Origin: Lophium mytilinum
Taxonomy: Eukaryota > Ascomycota > Dothideomycetes > Mytilinidiales > Mytilinidiaceae
Length of the DNA stretch: 64,000 nucleotides
Reading direction: 5' to 3'
Assembly (NCBI GenBank): GCA_010093605.1
Contig: MU004182.1
Coordinates: 511,028-575,027, forward strand
Shown in pieces: positions 10,371 through 22,203 of this stretch. Every line of letters starts with the position of its first letter. Position 1 is the first letter of the stretch. A model generated the notes under the pieces. It was not told where the DNA came from, did not search any database, and saw only the letters and a program-made list of their open reading frames with translations. The position numbers and the translations under genes are program-made.

Positions 10371-13300
10371 TTACCTATATCCCCTCCACCTGTTGTTCTT
10401 CTTCTTCTTTGCCGACTTTTGAACCGCCTCGGGCACGGTCTCGTCGACTGGTATCTGCTCGTCCGGATCTGCGAGCTCGTCCAGCTCCGCATCGCCAAGC
10501 TCGCTCAATTCCACGCTCATGTCACGGAGAACGTCACGGCCTGTCCAACGCTCCTCGTAGATCGTCATTCCATTAGGGTCGAATGCCTCCATATACCAAG
10601 GAACGCCGCCATGGGAGCGCTGTGCAAGCAACTCCCTCTCGGAACGTGGAGGCGTCAACGGTTCAGGATTCAGGGTCGACGGGTTGGTGCTGCCAGAATG
10701 CGAGAGCGCTGGGGCATCCCCACCGGAACTATTGCCAGCGACGTGCTCCAGCTGCGCGTCTGTGTTTGCCACGTTGAGGGCCTCCCCCTCAACCTGCAGA
10801 CGGATGGCCTCGTCGTCCGCGTCTTCGTCTGCCATGGCGTCAACATCATCAGCGTCTGCGTCAGGAGTGTGAGCGTGGCCGTTGATGCAGTTGACCATGA
10901 CGGTATCTTCATCCGCGTTCGTGCTCTCATTACCCCGGACCTCCACTTCGTTGATGCGATTTGCTACATGATACGCCGCTGCCTCGACATTAGACGCAGC
11001 AAGCACTTGTTGGCGGTGAAGGGATTGATCCAGGAGGACTTCGAGATTGGGCAGGTCTTTCTCGAATGGTTTGCCTACTAAATGGGATTCTTTCATGGCT
11101 GCGTCGTCCAATGGTCCTTGAATGGCTTTGATGATTCGCTTAGCGAGCTTCTTCAGCTCTTTCTGTTCCGGAGTGAGAGAATTGTGCGAAACTCCATTGA
11201 GTTGATCGTGCGCATTCTTGGGGTCTGTGATTGCGGCAAATCCAATCACGGAGCTAAGGACGGCCAGTATATCGTCTGTGAAGTTTGATGCCGACGTGTA
11301 GAACCGCTCTTCCAGTTTAGTTTGGATAGAATGGAACCCTTCATAGAAGACGTTCTTAGGGTCAAGACTGTTTCATTGTCAGTTGAGCTCCTCAGCTTGG
11401 GGAAAGGTTTACTGACGCTTGTGCCTTCTCAAGAATTGGCCAGAGAAGTACAGGTATGGGCAAGTAGATGATGTCCACAAATGCCTTTAGCAACTGTGCG
11501 TCGGCCAATTTCATGGCCTCTCGTTCCTTGACTTTATTGCAGAGAACGCGGATCTGTTCTGTGTCATCTTCTAGGCTCTCTGCAAACTCGATGCGTCGCT
11601 GCAACCTTGGTCGACCAGCAGCGCCCATACCAGCAAAATTACGACGGGTAATCTCCATAGACGAAAACGCTTCCATCTGGAGTTGCAGTCGCTTCAGCAG
11701 GGCAGCGCCGCGTCGAGCCTCCCGCTTGAGAGTCCAGTACTTGCAAGCCTCGGCAACGTACTCCTTTCGTCTCCGAATGCTGAATCTGATGAGTGAGTTC
11801 TCGACGTTATGATATACTGCCTGAGGTACGACGGGAGCGCCAGATGGAAGTCGCCATGACTTCGTCGACTGGCCTCGCTTCCGCTTATTCCCTACTGCGC
11901 CATCGTCCGCGAAGTCGTCACCGCCTTCGACTGAAGGAACTGGCTGCGATGTGCCAATCTGTAGCGCGATCATCTGGCTATCGCCCCAGCGCGCATGCCT
12001 CATCGTGTGGCGATAGAACGCTTTTGCGTCGGCCGTCGCCCGCTCCACGTCGTTCTCTCTGCGCCACTCTGGAGGGCAGTGTTTGTCGCAAAATGCCTTG
12101 AGAACGCTGGCATCTGTGGTACCGGAAGAACCCGAGGATTTCATCTTCAAAAACAGTCTGGCCCTCCTAGCGCAAGTAACATGGAAAGCTTCGTAGCATG
12201 ATTTATTTCCGCATTGGACGCAAGCGCCCATCTTTTGCTTGCATATATAGCAAGACTAACATCATAATTAGTTAAGATCAAATCATGTTTGGATTTGGAG
12301 GCGCTTACCAGCTTCCATCTACTCCTAGGAACTTTTTCAACATCCTGAACGGGCTCCATAAAGGTTGTGTTGCCTAGTGATACTTCCGGAATCCAGATTG
12401 CGCAGAGTAGATGTGACCATTTCATAGACGTTGTTTGCTTGAATGCGCCTTCAATGTTAGGACAGAATATGCAACCCTTGGGGGTGGTTAGCTCAACAAC
12501 TGTATAATAAACGGACAAAACACTTACAGGGTGCTCGGAAACAGGTGTCCCACGGCCCACCAACTGACATCTCCGGCAAAGCCACTGACCCTCTGGGATG
12601 AAAGGCACTCCGTAGCATTCTTGGTGAACTGCAAGATCACATCCATCACAAAATACAATGGCATTCGTATTCTCGCAGTCTCCATCATCACATATGGCGC
12701 ATTTTGTATCCTGTTCCTCTCCCTGACCGGCGGGTTCTCCGTTGACCGCAGCTGCGGAGCTTGAGCGTGGACGGTGGGTTTGGGGAGGCTTCGGATTGGG
12801 TTTGGGGATTCCTATGGAGCCAGTTAGCTGGTGTGCTTTAGTGCGTTTCTAAAGTCAACATACGTTTTTCTAGCGCATGCCATTCCTTTTCAATTTGGGT
12901 GATCGTAATCTCGAAGATGGCAGGTTTGATTGGCTCTACAGCCTCTTCTTTCCTCTGCACATTGTATCCGTCCAACCAGCGATCATCCTGTTCGTCCATG
13001 TCGTACTCAACTCGACTGACTGGTAGGTAGCCTGCTGAAGCATCACCATCACTCTTTACGGCCAGATCTAGATCTTCCTCGATCGATCCCTCTGCTACTC
13101 GAATGCAGTGTTTTTCAGACCGGAAGAAGATGTCGCTCTCTTGGTACCCGGCTGATGCCATAGCACGGTCTACGTAGTTCACTTGTACGGATTGGTCTTG
13201 TTCGTACAATGCGAAAGGGTCTACTTGCCGATATGACGGCTTCTGCAGATTTAGCCTCTCCTTTGGGTCGCGAGTCGGTGCTGGCGTGATTCTCGGTACG

Positions 13301-14091
13301 GGGGGAGACCCGAGTCCATAAAGCATGGCGTCTGTTCGCCGCGGCGGCCTTCCGACTCTCCGCTTTGCGGGGGTGACTAAACTCCCGTTAAAGCTTGCAA
13401 CGTTGATATTGACGTTGACAGTGACAGTATCGCCGTCTAAAGTTGGGAAAGAAGGGGATTCTGGAGCCATGGAAAGTATGTCTTGATGCGCGCGTACTGC
13501 TTCATCGAGCAGTGCTGACGCACCATTCTCTACGGCATATTGGCCCAATCCATTGGTTGGTGTCGAAGTTTTTGTTTCTGGGGGACTTATGCCATCCACG
13601 TCATCGGCACTAAAAATCATAAAGTCGGACTCGGGGTCCAGATCTGGATGGAATTCATCCCAAGTGCGTTCTTCTCGGGGCTTGAACCCCTCGCCTTGTG
13701 CAACAGCGGCAGCAGATGCTGTGGCTGACGTCGATCGTGGTCCTTGGCCCGCTGGTGGTCTTGGGGCTCTGTCCCGACGAGGGCGCACGTTTGTAGGTGT
13801 TGCGCTCGGCGAAGTAGCTGTCGGCATGACGATGCCTCTCTCGCGGTTCCGCTGACCTACAGCGCCACGCGGCCCGGTATAGAGAAACCCGCCGGGGCCA
13901 GTCCCGCCCACAGGCGTCTCGTGTCCAGTTGTCTCGTCGACGTACCGCCCTCCGCCTCCAGGTCCTCCGGGGATGTACTTGAGCTTCTTGCCGGAGGCAG
14001 AGTCTGGGGCGTGGGACCGCCGACTGGTCGGGCGGGTGGAGCTGCGGATGCGCTTTCGTGGAGAGGCTTCGATGGGGGACATGGGTGCCAT
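10371..14091 (-). CDS. nto1: Nto1-type PHD-finger subunit of the NuA3 histone acetyltransferase
   Basis: Five exons (14091-12864, 12811-12528, 12476-12309, 12255-11417, 11367-10371; introns 49-53 bp) give 1,171 residues with correct phase at every junction. An N-terminal low-complexity basic region (AT-hook-like KRRVGRPPRR) leads to an Epl1/BRPF-type segment (VSRVEYDMDEQDDRWL, then EKRIPKPNPKPP). A PHD finger begins near residue 447 (CAICDDGDCENTNAIVFCDGCD, WLCRRC). An extended PHD follows (CIFCPNIEGAFKQT, WSHLLCAIWIPE, CYICKQKMGACVQC, FHVTCARR). Further on come helical and acidic segments and a basic tail. In yeast Nto1 is the chromatin-reading subunit of NuA3, which acetylates histone H3 at sites marked by H3K4/K36 methylation. 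The PHD cysteines and histidine are all present. No bromodomain is obvious. The opposite-strand frames here are shadows. Confidence 0.92.
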
Positions 14092-14752
14092 GGGGTCTGG
14101 CGCGCAAAGGTGTTCAAAATCGGGACTTAGCGAGGGGGAGCGGGTTATACGCGGTTTCGAAGTGGTGGCCTATATTCTTCGTGTGCTTTCCTGATCTTTC
14201 TAACGGCGATGACCAGGCTGCCGGCGAGTAGGAAGAGTTTGACGTATGTGAGCCAGTCTTCGTGGACGTGATTCGTGAATTGGTAACCAGTGTTAGGCAG
14301 GAAGAGTCTCGAGGTCCAGGGCTGGAGCTACCGCATGCGCAAGCGCGTGGGAGATGTTGAGTCGCAGGGGCGCATTAGTGAGGGCGCAGAGACAGCAGGT
14401 GATGCGCCAGGCCGGTCTCGTGGATGGTGAATTGGGCGACGTGACAACGCGATCCGGTGCAGTGAGGTTGGACGTTGCCGCTTCCTGACTAATCTCGCCC
14501 GAAGTTCCCCTGCGTTAAAACCGCGGGCCGCCGTCGTCACTGCGTCTTCACCACCACCATGGGAACTGTGCTATAGACATTTCATTCACTTTATTCATAT
14601 ATATTCCATTACGTGTAGACCGACGTAAGATGTAGCTGGAAGACGCAGATTTAGTCATTCACTATCACACCTTCCTTCCGATCTACGAATAGAGATTACG
14701 CCTCAGGCTTACATTTCGCCATTTTGGCTTCACGGCCCAAGTTCTTCAAGAC
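14092..14752. promoter_or_regulatory. divergent promoter region, nto1 / cystinosin-like
   Basis: The two genes point away from each other across 661 bp, so both promoters must lie here. No clear TATA box was located next to either start. No gene is seen. Confidence 0.4.
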
Positions 14753-15765
14753 ATGACCGACGCTGAACTCATTTACCTTGCGAAAGCAGTGTCAAGAGTC
14801 CTCGGCTGGGTATACTTTCTATGCTGGTAAAGCCGAAACTGTAGACCTCGGACAACTTTTCGAGCAACTAATCCCCAACAGGTCTCTCTCATTCTACCCT
14901 CAGCCTCTTCTGAATTGGAAACGGAAGTCTACGCAAGGACTAGCCATCGATTTTCCCACGAGCAACGTCCTCGGTTTCTTTGCCTACACCGTGTCCACTG
15001 CGGCCTTCCTCTATTCGCCCACCATACGGTCGCAATATGCGCAGAGACATCCTGCGGCGCCTGAGCCGACAGTCAGATTCAACGACTTCCTCTTCGCTCT
15101 CCACGGCTGCTTACTGTGCATCGTGACCTACAGCCAGTTCTGGCCGCGCATCTGGGGATTCAAGGTCGGCGCAAGGCAGAAGGCCAGTCGGCCGATACTA
15201 GGAATATTCTGGGGCAGCATACTCGGCGTTTTGATTACTATCTTAGTCGTAGCGATCAAAGGAAAAGATAATGGAAATGATTCCAGTGGGTGGGCGTGGA
15301 TAGAAGTGGTATGTTTGCCAGCGTCGCGAGTGGACCCCGAAAACAATGGCTGACAGCACATAGATCTACGCTATTAGCTATGTCAAGCTTGTGGTGACCG
15401 TTGTAAAGTATATGCCACAGGTAGGTCAATGCCGCGAGGATCTGCACGTCAGTATTGATTTGGCTTAGGTGTATGTAAACTACAAACGCAAGTCCACGGT
15501 TGGCTGGAGCATCGGCCAAATTCTCCTGGACTTTTCCGGCGGAATATTCTCCATGGCGCAGCTCATGATCGACTCGTCGCTCCAGGCGGATTGGAGCGGG
15601 CTGACAGGCAACCCGGTGAAGCTGGGCCTGAGCAACGTGAGCATCTTTTTCGACATCATCTTCATCACGCAGCACTACATACTGTATCGTGCGCCGAAGA
15701 CGGCCATCGAGGACGACGAAGAATGGCAGGAGCAGCAAGGCCTCTTGGCTCAGTCTCATAGTTGA
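14753..15765 (+). CDS. cystinosin-like PQ-loop lysosomal/vacuolar transporter
   Basis: Four exons (14753-14826, 14882-15308, 15364-15420, 15469-15765) encode 284 residues. The first PQ loop is formed across intron 1: [24 protein letters not shown]. The second is formed across intron 3: [24 protein letters not shown]. Both Pro-Gln pairs and the following N-x-K-R-K-S signature, diagnostic of the cystinosin branch, are present. Seven hydrophobic segments can be traced, in keeping with the family topology. Cystinosins are proton-coupled cystine exporters of lysosome or vacuole membranes. The C-terminus ([18 protein letters not shown]) may carry a weak acidic/Leu sorting motif. It faces nto1 divergently. 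Confidence 0.9.
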
Positions 15766-17190
15766 AGCATAGAAGGGCCGGCGTCTCGCAACGGCTACCA
15801 GTATCTAAACACATTACCACATAGTATCACACTGCCTTGAGTCAGCACACCCTCGAGGAGCATGTGAGACATGGGGCCTTGCATGGCGGCAGAGGTGATA
15901 ATCCACGACTGATGCATCATATAACGGCAAGACGGATGCGCCAATTTTGAGGGCTCATATGCATCCCCAAAGTAGGCACCCGACAGACGTGTCACAATCA
16001 GGCAATCTCGCCCTCGACACTGGTAGACGGGACGGCAGCCCACGTTGTCGTAATAGCGAGCGGCCTATAGCGCAGTGCAACCTTGCGAATAGCAGAATGT
16101 AACGTGCCTAAGGTGCCACTAGCACCCCGCCCAGACATTAAATCGAGGACGTCCCCAGCCCTCAACGATAGTGCAGCTTGATCGACGTGGAGACCCACAG
16201 CCGATGCCGTAAATATTTCAAATGCTTAGCCCAGAACCGGCAGAGTTTCCCGACACAGCATCAGCCGGTCCAAACGTCAAGACGGCACGGGTGGGAAGTT
16301 CGTGATGTGCAGTTGTCGTGGTGATCTCCGCAAGCGTCGCAATTGGCATGCGGTGATCCCCCCTGGACCAGCCTTCTGATCAGCCCCAGGATGACACGGA
16401 CTGGCGGACCCACGTTTCTGTTGACGACGCGGCGGGGGCTGGGGGCTGGGAAGGGGGAACTGCTCTCACTCTCAGCCGCCATATCCTGAGACGGAATCTC
16501 TAGCTTCCATCCATCCACCAGAGTTCACTCGTCGACGCAGGAGCAACGACAGACACTTGGCTCCCATCATCCCATATCCCCCAACCGTTTGGCCCCTTTT
16601 CGGCCTGCAACGGCGCCGTTCTGAGCCGCGGAAGCGGACCAGATATTGGCTGGGAGCGGCCTGCGAGCACCGACGACGTGGTAGTGCCGTCCTTCCTTTC
16701 TCCCGACCACTCACCACGCACACATCACCGCCGAGAAGTCGGATCTACCCGCCAGCGGAGCCTTCTCCACTTGACAGCATCGTCCATTGGGTCGGGCCAC
16801 CTATTCGGTCAGGCAGAGCAGATCTGGCGCATCCACGGAGCCCTTGAGATCGTGAGCCGTGAGCCCAAATCCGCGGGCACCCACCCACACGAATTCGCCG
16901 ACCCTGATCTTCTCTTGGCTGCCAATCGCAACGCCACGGCCAACGCAGAGGCGCGTCCGTCCCAGGGTTCCGCCAAGTGAGGGAGCAGTTGGCAGTTGGC
17001 GCTATGTCGGTACGTCTCAGCTCCCCTTCGTTATACCTTGCTCGATCCCAGGTCTGCGTTTTCGTCCCTTAATCCCGGCCCAACCATGTCTGCCCTGCAT
17101 CGCAAGAGTTTCTTTTAGAGGCGCTCAACTCACAGCTTTTTCTCTGCCCCGCAGCTTCCTAGAGCGTCATCTCCACACTCCATCATCACG
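15766..17190. other. intergenic and probable long leader of the RGS-LOV gene
   Basis: 1.4 kb without a supportable gene. The 300 bp before the RGS-LOV start are pyrimidine-rich with small upstream ATGs and candidate splice sites (for example GTACGTCT near 17010 and CCCGCAG at about 17154), consistent with a long, possibly intron-containing 5' leader. Several short frames between 16260 and 17000 have non-coding composition. Confidence 0.4.
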
Positions 17191-19705
17191 ATGGCCGGCA
17201 TGCTCGGCGATCACGAAGATCGAGGGCCCGTGAGCCCTGGCACTATTGCTTCTGGGACCGCAGACCAGATTGAGCACGCTATTGACGACGGCGCTGCCGG
17301 CGAACCACTCGTTCAGGACCCTCAAGAACTTTTCCAAGGGCCAAATGTGTCCGCACCTCGTACGCCGGTCAATAAACCGGTCCCTAAGCCTTCACCCCTT
17401 GGTAGCCACCCTGTCATATCATCAGATGAAGAGACGGCCCCAGCGCCTCCAGATTTTACGATGCGTGGTATTCATATACCAACCCGCACCAGGTGCATAT
17501 TCCTCACCCTCCCTTCATTCTAATCTACTAATACATCAATCCGACTACAGCAGCAAAACAAAGATAAAGCAGCGCCGCGTGCGATCTTCCAGTCGAGAGC
17601 CCAGAATGTCCAACTCCGTCCCCACTACCCCAGAGTCACGTGAGCGAAGCTCAACGGAATCCATCATGTCTTATGCAACCTCAGCTTCTTCGATAATGCT
17701 ACCGCCACTTCAGACGAGAGGCCCGCCGGACGACGTTGACCGACTCACGCCTCTATACGAGGATGACCCCCAATCATTCGACCTACTGGAGGAGCCAAGT
17801 GACGACGGTGCAAAAGCTTTCTCAATGGAAACAAGGTCCGAGCAGATGTTCTCGCGAGCACATCTACAGGCTATCTTCAAAGACACTTCTCTGCTACTCA
17901 ATTTCACAAACTTCCTCAGCACCAGCCGGCCTGCTTCTCTCCCAATTCTCATCTACTATTTGGATGCTCTCAAAGCAACGCGCGCAATCAATTACGCCAA
18001 TGCTATAGCGGAAGCTCTCGAACCACTGGACGGTCTAGATTTCACCAAACATCCAGCTAGGCCAACCGTCAACTCGGTACTAGAAGAAAAAGCCAAGGCA
18101 GCCTTTGATGTCCTAGTCCGCGAGGATCTCCCTTGTTTCATAGCCCACACCTGGATTCAGACAGTCAGTGTGAGCATCCGGAAGCGAATCACAGGAAACT
18201 TGCCTCCAGCGTTACGAGAGGCATCAGAAGGACTGGCGGAGGTTTTCTGCCTCTCAGATCCGTCAAGACCAGATAATCCTATAGTGTTCGCGTCAGAAGG
18301 TAATCTCTTCTTGCTACCTGTACGGCCGAACGTCAGCTAAACCGACGCGGCAGAATTTCATCGAACTACGCAATATGGAGTCAGTTACGCAATTGGCCGA
18401 AATTGTCGATTCCTTCAAGGTCCGAAGACGAACCGCTCTAGCGCTACGCGCATACGTAAAGCGATTGAAGCTGGAAAGGAAGTCAACGAAGTGTTCCTCA
18501 ACTAGTAGGTTGCTGTACCAGATCCCACTAGGCTTTGCTAACCTCCGCAGCCGTCGGGATGGCTCCCCATTCATGAATCTTCTGATGTGTGCCCCGCTCT
18601 TTGATAGTCGCGGGAAACTTCGCTACTTCATCGGGGCGCAAGTTGACGTGAGCGGTCTTGTCAAAGACTGCACTGATCTGGAAGCGCTACAGCGCATAGT
18701 CGACAAAGAAAATAACAGTGCAGACTCAGACATGCCCGAAGTAGCAAAAGACGAGTTCCAAGAACTCAGCGAAATGTTCAATGTCGCCGAACTAGACACG
18801 GTGCGAAAGCACGGTGGAAGGATGCACCGAGAACACGTCGACGACGACGACCAGAGCTCAATCGCCCATCGCCCGCGGCTCCTGCTCCGAGACTCGGGCG
18901 GGATGGAGTCCACACCAGTGAGAATGCCGTCTTCGAAATCAGACGGACGATTATCTGGAGTGTATAAAAACGTATGTCATCCTCTCACGTTCATATTAAA
19001 GCTAGAATTTACTAACCTCACAACTCACAGTACCTACTCATCCGCCCCGCCCCTTCGCTTCGCATTCTCTTCACTTCTCCATCTCTCCGCGTCCCAGGCA
19101 TTTTGCAATCACCCTTCCTCTCTCGCATCGGCGGCTCTCCGCGCGTCCGCGAATCTCTCGCTGTTGCACTCGCAGACGGTTCCCGCGGCGTCACTGCCAA
19201 GATCCGATGGCTGACGACTCCCACCACCAACTCATCCGAGACCTCCGACGAAGGCCGCAGCAGATGGATTCACTGCACGCCACTCCTCGGCGCCGGCGGT
19301 CGCGTGGGCGTATGGATGGTCGTGCTCGTCGACGACGAGAGCGAAAACGGGCGCGTGCGGAAATTCCGCGAGGCGCCGCCTGTAGCGAAAGAGATCAGGA
19401 GGCTGGGCGGTAGGAACGATTTCGAGAGCACCATGCCCAACGTTGATGGCTACAGCGATGAGTTGTTCGGCGAAGTCGCGAGTGTGGAAAGGGATGCACG
19501 GAGGAATGGGAGGGTCATCCCGGCTTCGCCTATCACGCCGACGAGGAACGGGTTTGCAGCGCAGATGCCGTTTGATGGGGTTATGCGGCCGGGGAGCTCG
19601 AGGAGTGTGCAGCGCGCGGTGAGTCCCGGGTATGGGTCTGGGTGGGAGATGCGGACGAATATGGGAAGTGCCGAGGGTAGTATTGCGTCGTTTGCATTGA
19701 CTTGA
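17191..19705 (+). CDS. RGS-LOV blue-light photoreceptor
   Basis: Five exons (17191-17492, 17551-18299, 18354-18504, 18551-18971, 19031-19705; introns 46-59 bp) give 765 residues. After a disordered N-terminus, residues about 195-315 form an RGS-like helical domain (MFSRAHLQAIFKDTSLLLNF ... KAAFDVLVREDLPCFIAHTW). A LOV-type PAS domain follows at about 342-450. It has NPIVFASEEF, the flavin-binding signature GRNCRFLQGP with the adduct-forming cysteine at residue 368, and later PFMNLLMCAPLFDSRGKLRYFIGAQVDVS. The C-terminal 240 residues are conserved-looking at first, then basic and Ser/Arg-rich. This order matches fungal RGS-LOV proteins such as Botrytis BcLOV4. There the LOV domain binds flavin and blue light drives recruitment to the plasma membrane, so a light-gated regulator of heterotrimeric G protein signalling is likely. 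The LOV core is assembled across introns 2 and 3, so the signature is visible only after splicing. Confidence 0.9.
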
Positions 19706-20042
19706 GAGAGGAGGGAAATATAAGAAACGCGTTAGGCAACATATTGGATGACGCGGATTGGGATGGTACGATTGGGAGGAGGCACTCTGCTGGCGGCTAT
19801 ATACCCACGGCTGGGAGGGCGTACATTTGGTTTTTTGAGCATCTGAAACATCATCTATTGCTTGTTTGGGTCTATATAAATCTAGAGAGCTATTTGAATA
19901 TCATACCTTTGTACACATATTCACTCGCTTCAGAGCTCTCAACTAGCATCTCCGCCCCCACCCTGCTGCCTAGCTCCTCTACCCCTCACCTACCTCGAAG
20001 TCCCACACCTAACAAACTGTATTATTTCCCAACGAGCGGTAA

Positions 20043-20117
20043 TCCGGTGTGGTTTAGTTGGTTATAATTCGAGGTACCTTTCATCCCCGAGACCCTGGTT
20101 CGATCCCAGGCGCCGGA
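20043..20117 (+). tRNA. tRNA-like gene, unit 1 (anticodon unassigned)
   Basis: 75 bp with a paired 7-bp acceptor stem (TCCGGTG / CGCCGGA with one G-U), an A-box (TGGTTTAGTTGG) and a perfect T-arm and B-box (CCTGG TTCGATC CCAGG). The middle (29-46 of the unit) does not form a normal 5-bp/7-nt anticodon arm: CGAGG could pair with CCCCG with one mismatch and a 10-nt loop. A TTC in the loop (CTTTCAT) would read as Glu if real. A T5 run about 40 bp downstream could end Pol III transcription. It may be a divergent tRNA, a pseudogene or a tRNA-derived transcript. Confidence 0.5.
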
Positions 20118-20305
20118 CGCTTGACGTATACCTTTGCTGTTTGGTGTCCCCGTTTCTTTTTGAACGGTACCTAGAACTAGAAGGGTAAGCCCCACAGAGT
20201 TCTCTTCGTGACGTGTCCTAGGCCGCTTGGACGGAAAGTATTGGCTGGACGCTACGTAGGCAGCCTTGTACGCTTTTATTTTGCGGGTGGTGAATACCTT
20301 TCCAA

Positions 20306-20380
20306 TCCGGTGTGGTTTAGTTGGTTATAATTCTAGGCTTTTTGCTACCTCGAGACCCTGGTTCGATCCCAGGCGCCGGA
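20306..20380 (+). tRNA. tRNA-like gene, unit 2 (anticodon unassigned)
   Basis: 75 bp. The first 28 and last 29 bases are identical to unit 1, so acceptor stem, A-box, T-arm and B-box are intact. The middle is unrelated to unit 1 (TAGGCTTTTTGCTACCT) and again gives only an imperfect stem (CTAGG / CCTCG, 10-nt loop). Its 3' flank (TACCTTTGCTGTT) matches that of unit 1, so the units arose by tandem duplication that included flanking DNA. Confidence 0.5.
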
Positions 20381-20614
20381 CGCATTGCGTGTACCTTTGC
20401 TGTTCCGTGTCGTCTACAGCCCCTATTTCTTTTGACCTACATAGGTAATAGGTAGAGGATAGGGTGGGGCAATTCCACCTGACTTGGCTGTGGGGTGGGC
20501 CGCCCCACACTGTTCCCCATTCGTGTCACGTTCAGCCCCAAACAAGATACCCCCAAAGCTAAGCCTACATAGCCATGTACGTTTTTAATTTTCAGGGATA
20601 GCGAATTCTTTTCA

Positions 20615-20765
20615 TCCGGTGTGGTTTAGTTGGTTATAATTCGGTAGGTGGACTTTCCTGCCTCCGCGAGAGTTTGATGAGTACGAAAAGTGCGAAAAGA
20701 AGCTGATGATGTGGGCGGTAGGGTGCCTTCCTGCTCGAGACCCTGGTTCGATCCCAGGCGCCGGA
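20615..20765 (+). tRNA. tRNA-like gene, unit 3, with a 76-bp longer centre
   Basis: Same 5' 28 bases and same 3' 29 bases as units 1 and 2, separated by about 94 bp instead of 18. The start of the centre can fold as GGTAGG / CCTGCC around an ACTTTC-containing loop. The rest is unmatched, ending CTTCCTGCT before the conserved CGAGACC. It could be a tRNA with a large intron, but an ordinary intron at position 37/38 would leave the anticodon stem shared between units, which it is not. Confidence 0.4.
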
Positions 20766-21280
20766 CTTTGCGGGCGATGATTTTTGTGTTTTTGCGAGTC
20801 GGGGACAGGTTCGATCGTTTTTGGAAACGGCGATGGTGATGATGATCTTTTGGGCGAGCGGGTGGAATTGAGGTGGTTGGTTTAGTTGGGCGTGATGGGG
20901 TTAATGAGATAAGGAATTTAATCAGAGAATTTGGCGTGAACGCTGATAATGGTGGGAGCCTTTCACTTTCAGAGATGGTCTTCGTTTGCTTCTAGCGGCT
21001 GGACAATGTCGTATGAGCACGACGTCTGTTTCGTTGTAGGATGGATGGTGAGGCGTGATGGTTGATGAAGCTTGAGAGCGACTGTCGGGTTCAGATTGAT
21101 GATATCGAGCGAGTCTACATCATGAAGGATGAAACATCATCTGAGTTAGTGAACAAGATTGAGGAAAGAAGAGTCGGAACTAGTTGAGTGCAAGAGTTTT
21201 ACTCAATTGCCATGTGACATAGCCGAAAGGGGCTAGGCATTTTCTATGCTATCGTCCCTCCATCTGTCTCCTTTCTTCAT

Positions 21281-22203
21281 CTACGACGGAGGCGGCACCC
21301 CAATCGTCATCCCACCATCTACCGACAGGATCTGCCCCGTCATCCACTGCGACCCGGGCAAGCACAGAAACACAGCTGCCTCGGCGATGTCCTCCGCCGT
21401 CCCCAATCGTGGCCATGGCGTGGCCTTCTTCATCGTCTCGTGGATCGCGTTATTTTCGAAATTCTGCCTCGCCATTCCAGTCGCAACTACACCTGGCGAC
21501 ACGCAATTGACATTAATATAGTCCTTAGCATGATCAAGAGCGCCAGCACGCGTCATGTGATTGATTGACGCTTTGGTTGCGGAATATGCGACTTCCCCAG
21601 GGAATCCAAAGTTCCCAGCACAAGACGAGATGTTCACAATTCGACCTCTGCTACCCCATTTTAGGTCTACGTCTTGCTTCAGAAACTGCTGAATAGCTTG
21701 ACGGCACATTCGAGCGGTTCCCAGGGTGTTCACTGCGGTCATTTTAGACCACAGGTCATCGTCTTCTTCAGCGAAGGTACGGAAGGGCGCCCAGTAGCCG
21801 GCGCAGTTGATGACGATGTCGAGTCGTCCGAAGGTCTGAATATCGTGAGTAGTTGCTTTTCGCGAAATGCTAAGATTTTCTTACCGAAATCGTCTTCTCA
21901 AACCCGTCTTTAACTTGCTCTGCGTTTGAAATGTCTACCTGGCAGAAAATCGCAGCGCCGCCATTTTTCACGATGAGATCTGCTGTTGGCACATCTTTGT
22001 CTGCCTCGTAACCGTTGGGATTTGCACCTTGCTTCAGGTCACAACAGACAATCTTAGCTCCGTGTTTTGCCAGTCCAAGGGAAATGGCGCGCCCCATTCC
22101 TGCAAATGGGTTAGTATTGCTTTTATTGGCTTGGTGGGGAAGCTGGACCAGATGAGCCCCCCGTCACCAAGGCTACCTTATTTTCCAACGCTTTTGGGTC
22201 CAT
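21281..22203 (-). CDS. short-chain dehydrogenase/reductase
   Basis: Three exons (22203-22149, 22099-21885, 21835-21281) encode 274 residues of a classical SDR. The nucleotide-binding motif TGGSSGMG is formed across intron 1. VINCAG (NAG-type motif) is formed downstream of intron 2. The catalytic Ser lies in IVNISSCAG and the Tyr-Lys pair in YSATK. The C-terminus WMTGQILSVDGGMTIGV is typical. The preference for NAD or NADP is unclear. The first intron uses a weak donor, GTCCAG, but no better one restores the frame. It is transcribed divergently from the MFS transporter with 323 bp between starts, so the two are likely co-regulated. Substrate unknown; sugar, polyol or hydroxy-acid oxidation would fit the neighbour. 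Confidence 0.87.

Larger units (their letters stand above)
19706..21280 (+). repeat. tandem duplication carrying the tRNA-like units; otherwise gene-free
   Basis: Units start at 20043, 20306 and 20615 (spacings 263 and 309 bp). Similar sequence lies both before them (GTACG-TTTT-ATTTT-GCGGG type) and after them (GTACCTTTGCTGTT). No protein gene is seen between the RGS-LOV stop and the SDR stop at 21281; the last 500 bp are ordinary unique sequence. Confidence 0.6.
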
